DNA of 64,000 nucleotides from Neurospora tetrasperma FGSC 2508 (lineage: Eukaryota; Ascomycota; Sordariomycetes; Sordariales; Sordariaceae): NCBI RefSeq assembly GCF_000213175.1, contig NW_009799179.1:5987658-6051657 (forward strand). The letters run 5' to 3'. Positions within the stretch are counted from its first letter, which is position 1. The number at the start of each line of letters is the position of its first letter. The translations under genes were made by a program, and so were the position numbers. Below the pieces are notes generated by a model. That model was not told where the DNA came from. It made no database searches and was given only the letters and a program-made list of their open reading frames with translations. Positions 61,401 through 64,000 of this stretch are shown piece by piece.

Positions 61401-62469
61401 CCGATAGGGGAATTTAATTTATATTGGCTTTCTAAAAGCAATTATTATATAGGCTAGATATTAAACTAAAACTATCTACCCCTTACTATAAAGAAATCAA
61501 TAGTTAAACCGAAAGGATTAATACTGAAATAGAATAATATTTATAGATATTCATTAATTAGGTATAGAATAATTAAGTAAATTAGCTACCCTTAGGCGAG
61601 TTCTAAGGGAATAATTTTAAATCTACGTTAATTAGAATTACCCTATTCTTTACTAACTACGGGTTTTATCCCCGAATAGGTATAAAGCCGACTATACTAT
61701 TACCCTTAAACGTTATAAATATATAGCGAAAGTGGATTTCTAATACTAATTAATTAGTAGTATACTTTAAGGAGGTTTAGGACTTTACTAAAATATCTTT
61801 TTGTAAGTATAAGAGCGTTATAAGGTAGTAGTAAATAAGAAGTGTACGGATACCCCTGAATATAAAGTAAGTCATAAAATTCTTATTAATATAAGTAACT
61901 ACGCTACTAAATATCCGTATAATAAACTAATACCCCGGTTTAAGGGGCTATTTTATATTATAAAAGCTAATTTATATATAGTAGAGTTAATTCTACCTTA
62001 AAATATGAAGGTTACCTACATTATTAATATATCCTATATTAAACTTTATATCGAGGGACTCCCTAACTAAAGGGAGTTAATAATAAATGTTAGGATAAAC
62101 GAGAGTATAATTATTAGTAGAATAATTAACTTCGAAGAAAATAGATAATAGGAGTTCGAAGAATTGTTAGATTACTAGAAAATCTACGGCTCTTAGAAGT
62201 ATTTAGTAAAGTAGTTATATACTTATTAAATTAGTAACCGGTTAAGAATTTTAATAGTCATTAAGAGTTAGTCTAGTAATTTAATAATAACTATTTAGAA
62301 TTTAGTCCCCCGTACTTAAATTTTAGAAAAGGATAGAAAATATAATAAAAGATAAAGATAATTCTAGAGGCCGAAACCAAAATTCAGTCCCTAATCCCAG
62401 CTATAGTAGTACTAATAATAGATAACCGGTAAATAAGAAGAAGCGGGAAATTGAATAATAAATAAAAAA

Positions 62470-62990
62470 TAATAAAAAGAAAGGAATTTAGTTCGATTTA
62501 TTCTATATACCTTGATTAAATACTTAGTAGTATACTCTTTTATAGAATAATTATTAATAGTACTGAAAGATAGTACGTTTTACGGCGGTCTTACGTTTCT
62601 TATTCCCCCGAATAGCCTATACCTATATTACAAACCTATAATAAATAAGATTAGAAGATGAGAAGGATTTAAAAAACGTTAGTAGTATAATAATTGAGCG
62701 TTAAAGAGAAAAACGAGTTATAAGTAGGGAATTGAATATACGAACTCTCCAATTTATATTAATAGCGGCTACGGCCGTCCTACGTAAATTACTATACTAT
62801 AGGCGTCCTTATAGTACTCCTAATAGGGTGAATAATAAGAAGAATCGTTAAGGTTCTCTATATACGTTAATTAGGCTAGTTTTCTGACGTTCAAATAAAT
62901 TATTAAGGGTAATAATAACTCTTATAGCGGAAGGGTTGAATTTAGTAATATTTTAATTAATATTCGACGCTTAAGCGGGAATTAAAATAC
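62470..62990 (+). pseudogene. Segment of Ty3 D shared with the Helentron
   Basis: This lies between the integrase and the 3' LTR and resembles 40500-41000 closely in nucleotides and in the translated frame. The product is not recognised. It is not a standard part of Ty3 elements as I know them. It is part of a broken element and is described only for its relation to the Helentron. Confidence 0.5.
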
Positions 62991-63141
62991 CGGCGGGCGC
63001 TAAGCAGCTTCCCGCTTTAGTAAAACTTTTACTAGTGCTTAGTTAGGCGTAGCTATAGGAAGGCTAGGTAAACTCCACTTTATTAATAATAAATATAATA
63101 TCGGATTTTCGAACGGGAATATTACTTTGAGAGGGGGGTAG

Positions 63142-63381
63142 TATTATAGGTATTACTACCATATTCCTAAATATAAATAGAAGGTACTATACTATATTAA
63201 GTACAATCAACTACATAGCTACTTAAATATAGTATAGCAATTACGTATATACGTGCTGTAGTCCGCGTACTGGACCTACACGGCGTGCCCTATATAGTTC
63301 TCGTGCGCGTACAGGATTCTCTTCCTGTTCCTCGCACAACAATCAAAGTCTTACCTTAGTGCTTGCTCGCGCCCCGTGAAA
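63142..63381 (+). repeat. 3' LTR of Ty3 D
   Basis: Equal in length to the 5' LTR. The first half is strongly RIP-altered and the second half (GTGCGCGTACAGGATTCTC and on) is well preserved, the reverse of the 5' LTR. Confidence 0.9.
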
Positions 63382-63386
63382 GTTAT

Positions 63387-64000
63387 AGCGAAAATTAGAA
63401 TACTATCTATTCAATTTTTAATTACGCTTAAGAAGTTCTTCGAGGAGTTCCATTATACGAATTTAGTTTATAGTAACGTGATAATGCTATTGAATCTAAT
63501 TATTATTCATAATGGGGCGGTTTGGGGTTTCGATAATTATAAGGCTGCTAGGGGTAATACTACGACTATTAAAACCGGAGACTATACGAGTAAAAGTAGT
63601 AGTACTATTACTACTGGATATAATACGTACGGGAGTAATTATATTACTATTAGAATTAAAAGTAATACGAACCGGGTTCATTATATTACTATTAATAGAA
63701 TTGGAGGGAGTACAGCTATAGAGGGCCATATTCTTTATACGTAGTATATAATATTTCTTTTATTAATAGTAAGTAGCATCATAATTTAGGGTACGAGGAA
63801 GGTTAATAAGGTTATTTAGAAAGTCATTATATATTAAATAATTATATATATACTTTTTGAAAAAGTTAATAGTATTCGCGAAGGCTTTTAATTTTTAGTA
63901 ATAATCCGCTTAATTGGTTACTACTATAGTAGTAATAATTATAAATTAAATAATATTGCGAATATTATAGAAATTAACCGGAATATTTAATATATATTTA
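63387..64000 (+). other. Unassigned flank of Ty3 D
   Basis: RIP-altered sequence right of the Ty3 D target duplication. Trinucleotide-like AGT/ACT runs around 63590-63720 keep several frames open on both strands, including one of 122 codons, which is a composition effect. One plus-strand frame is protein-like and Tyr/Arg-rich, but I cannot assign it. It could be the continuation of the LINE or another element reaching past the window. Confidence 0.35.

Larger units (their letters stand above)
55220..63381 (+). mobile_element. Ty3 (gypsy) LTR retrotransposon D
   Basis: It has two direct 240-bp LTRs (55220-55459, 63142-63381) and an exact 5-bp duplication GTTAT (55215-55219, 63382-63386). The total is 8162 bp, a normal length. 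In order on the plus strand: gag with a Gly/Pro-rich stretch (56632-56850), protease-type region, reverse transcriptase and RNase H (about 59350-60500), integrase (about 61100-62100), then an extra segment (62470-62990) shared with the Helentron. A polypurine tract (GAGAGGGGGG, about 63130-63139) precedes the 3' LTR. It looks whole in outline but is broken at many points by RIP. It inserted after the LINE. Confidence 0.9.

Noticed and set aside
63376-63744. 122-codon frame and its antisense partners
   Set aside because: AGT/ACT-type triplet runs keep several frames open on both strands; the first bases overlap the LTR end.

Overview
The window looks like a gene-free, AT-rich block of a filamentous ascomycete (Pezizomycotina) genome, built almost entirely of nested, decayed transposable elements. 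Most of it is poor in CA and TG and rich in TA, while CG survives. Coding frames are broken mainly by TAA and TAG where Gln (CAA/CAG) is expected. That is the footprint of repeat-induced point mutation (RIP) acting on CpA, not of vertebrate-type CpG decay. Fungal-type families (MULE, Helentron/Helitron2, Tad1-like LINE, Ty3) and TTAGGG-type telomere-like tracts agree with this. I see no host gene, rRNA gene or CRISPR array that I can support.

Layout. 1-2384: pieces of a Mutator-like (MULE) family, with a 1.5-kb transposase fragment between two inverted MULE ends. 2636-4415: a non-autonomous Helentron with a tRNA-like sequence and an 842-base assembly gap. 4426-6830: an unidentified coding relic on the minus strand, split by a 480-bp MULE-type MITE. 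6831-19783: a minus-strand Ty3 relic (A) holding a 6.3-kb MULE, which itself holds a 3.2-kb MULE. 19784-20262: a partial Helentron. 20480-43099: a Ty3 element (C) with both LTRs and a 5-bp target duplication, holding a 3.1-kb MULE of a second family and a 10.9-kb autonomous-type Helentron with Rep and helicase remains. 43153-43626: a well preserved MULE MITE. 43700-47847: a second Ty3 relic (B) related to A. 47848-49560: a partial MULE. About 49600-55219: a Tad1-like LINE with a Helentron inserted. 55220-63381: a third Ty3 element (D) with both LTRs. 63387-64000: unassigned.

Relations between parts. Exact 8-bp duplications (TTCTATAA, TTAGGGAG, ATAAATAA, TTAATTAA, TTTTCGAT) date the MULE insertions relative to their hosts, and Ty3 B supplies the uninterrupted site for the largest one. 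The Helentrons share a GC-rich left end starting near AAACGCC, its inverted copy GGCGTTTC close to the right end, and a terminal hairpin whose two arms change together between copies.

The most interesting material is in the Helentrons. Two non-autonomous copies carry a 73-nt tRNA-like sequence with Pol III-like boxes and a T5 stop, and two copies carry arrays of telomere-like repeats. A coding segment is shared between the autonomous-type Helentron and the unrelated Ty3 D. All readings were made by eye; no database search was run.
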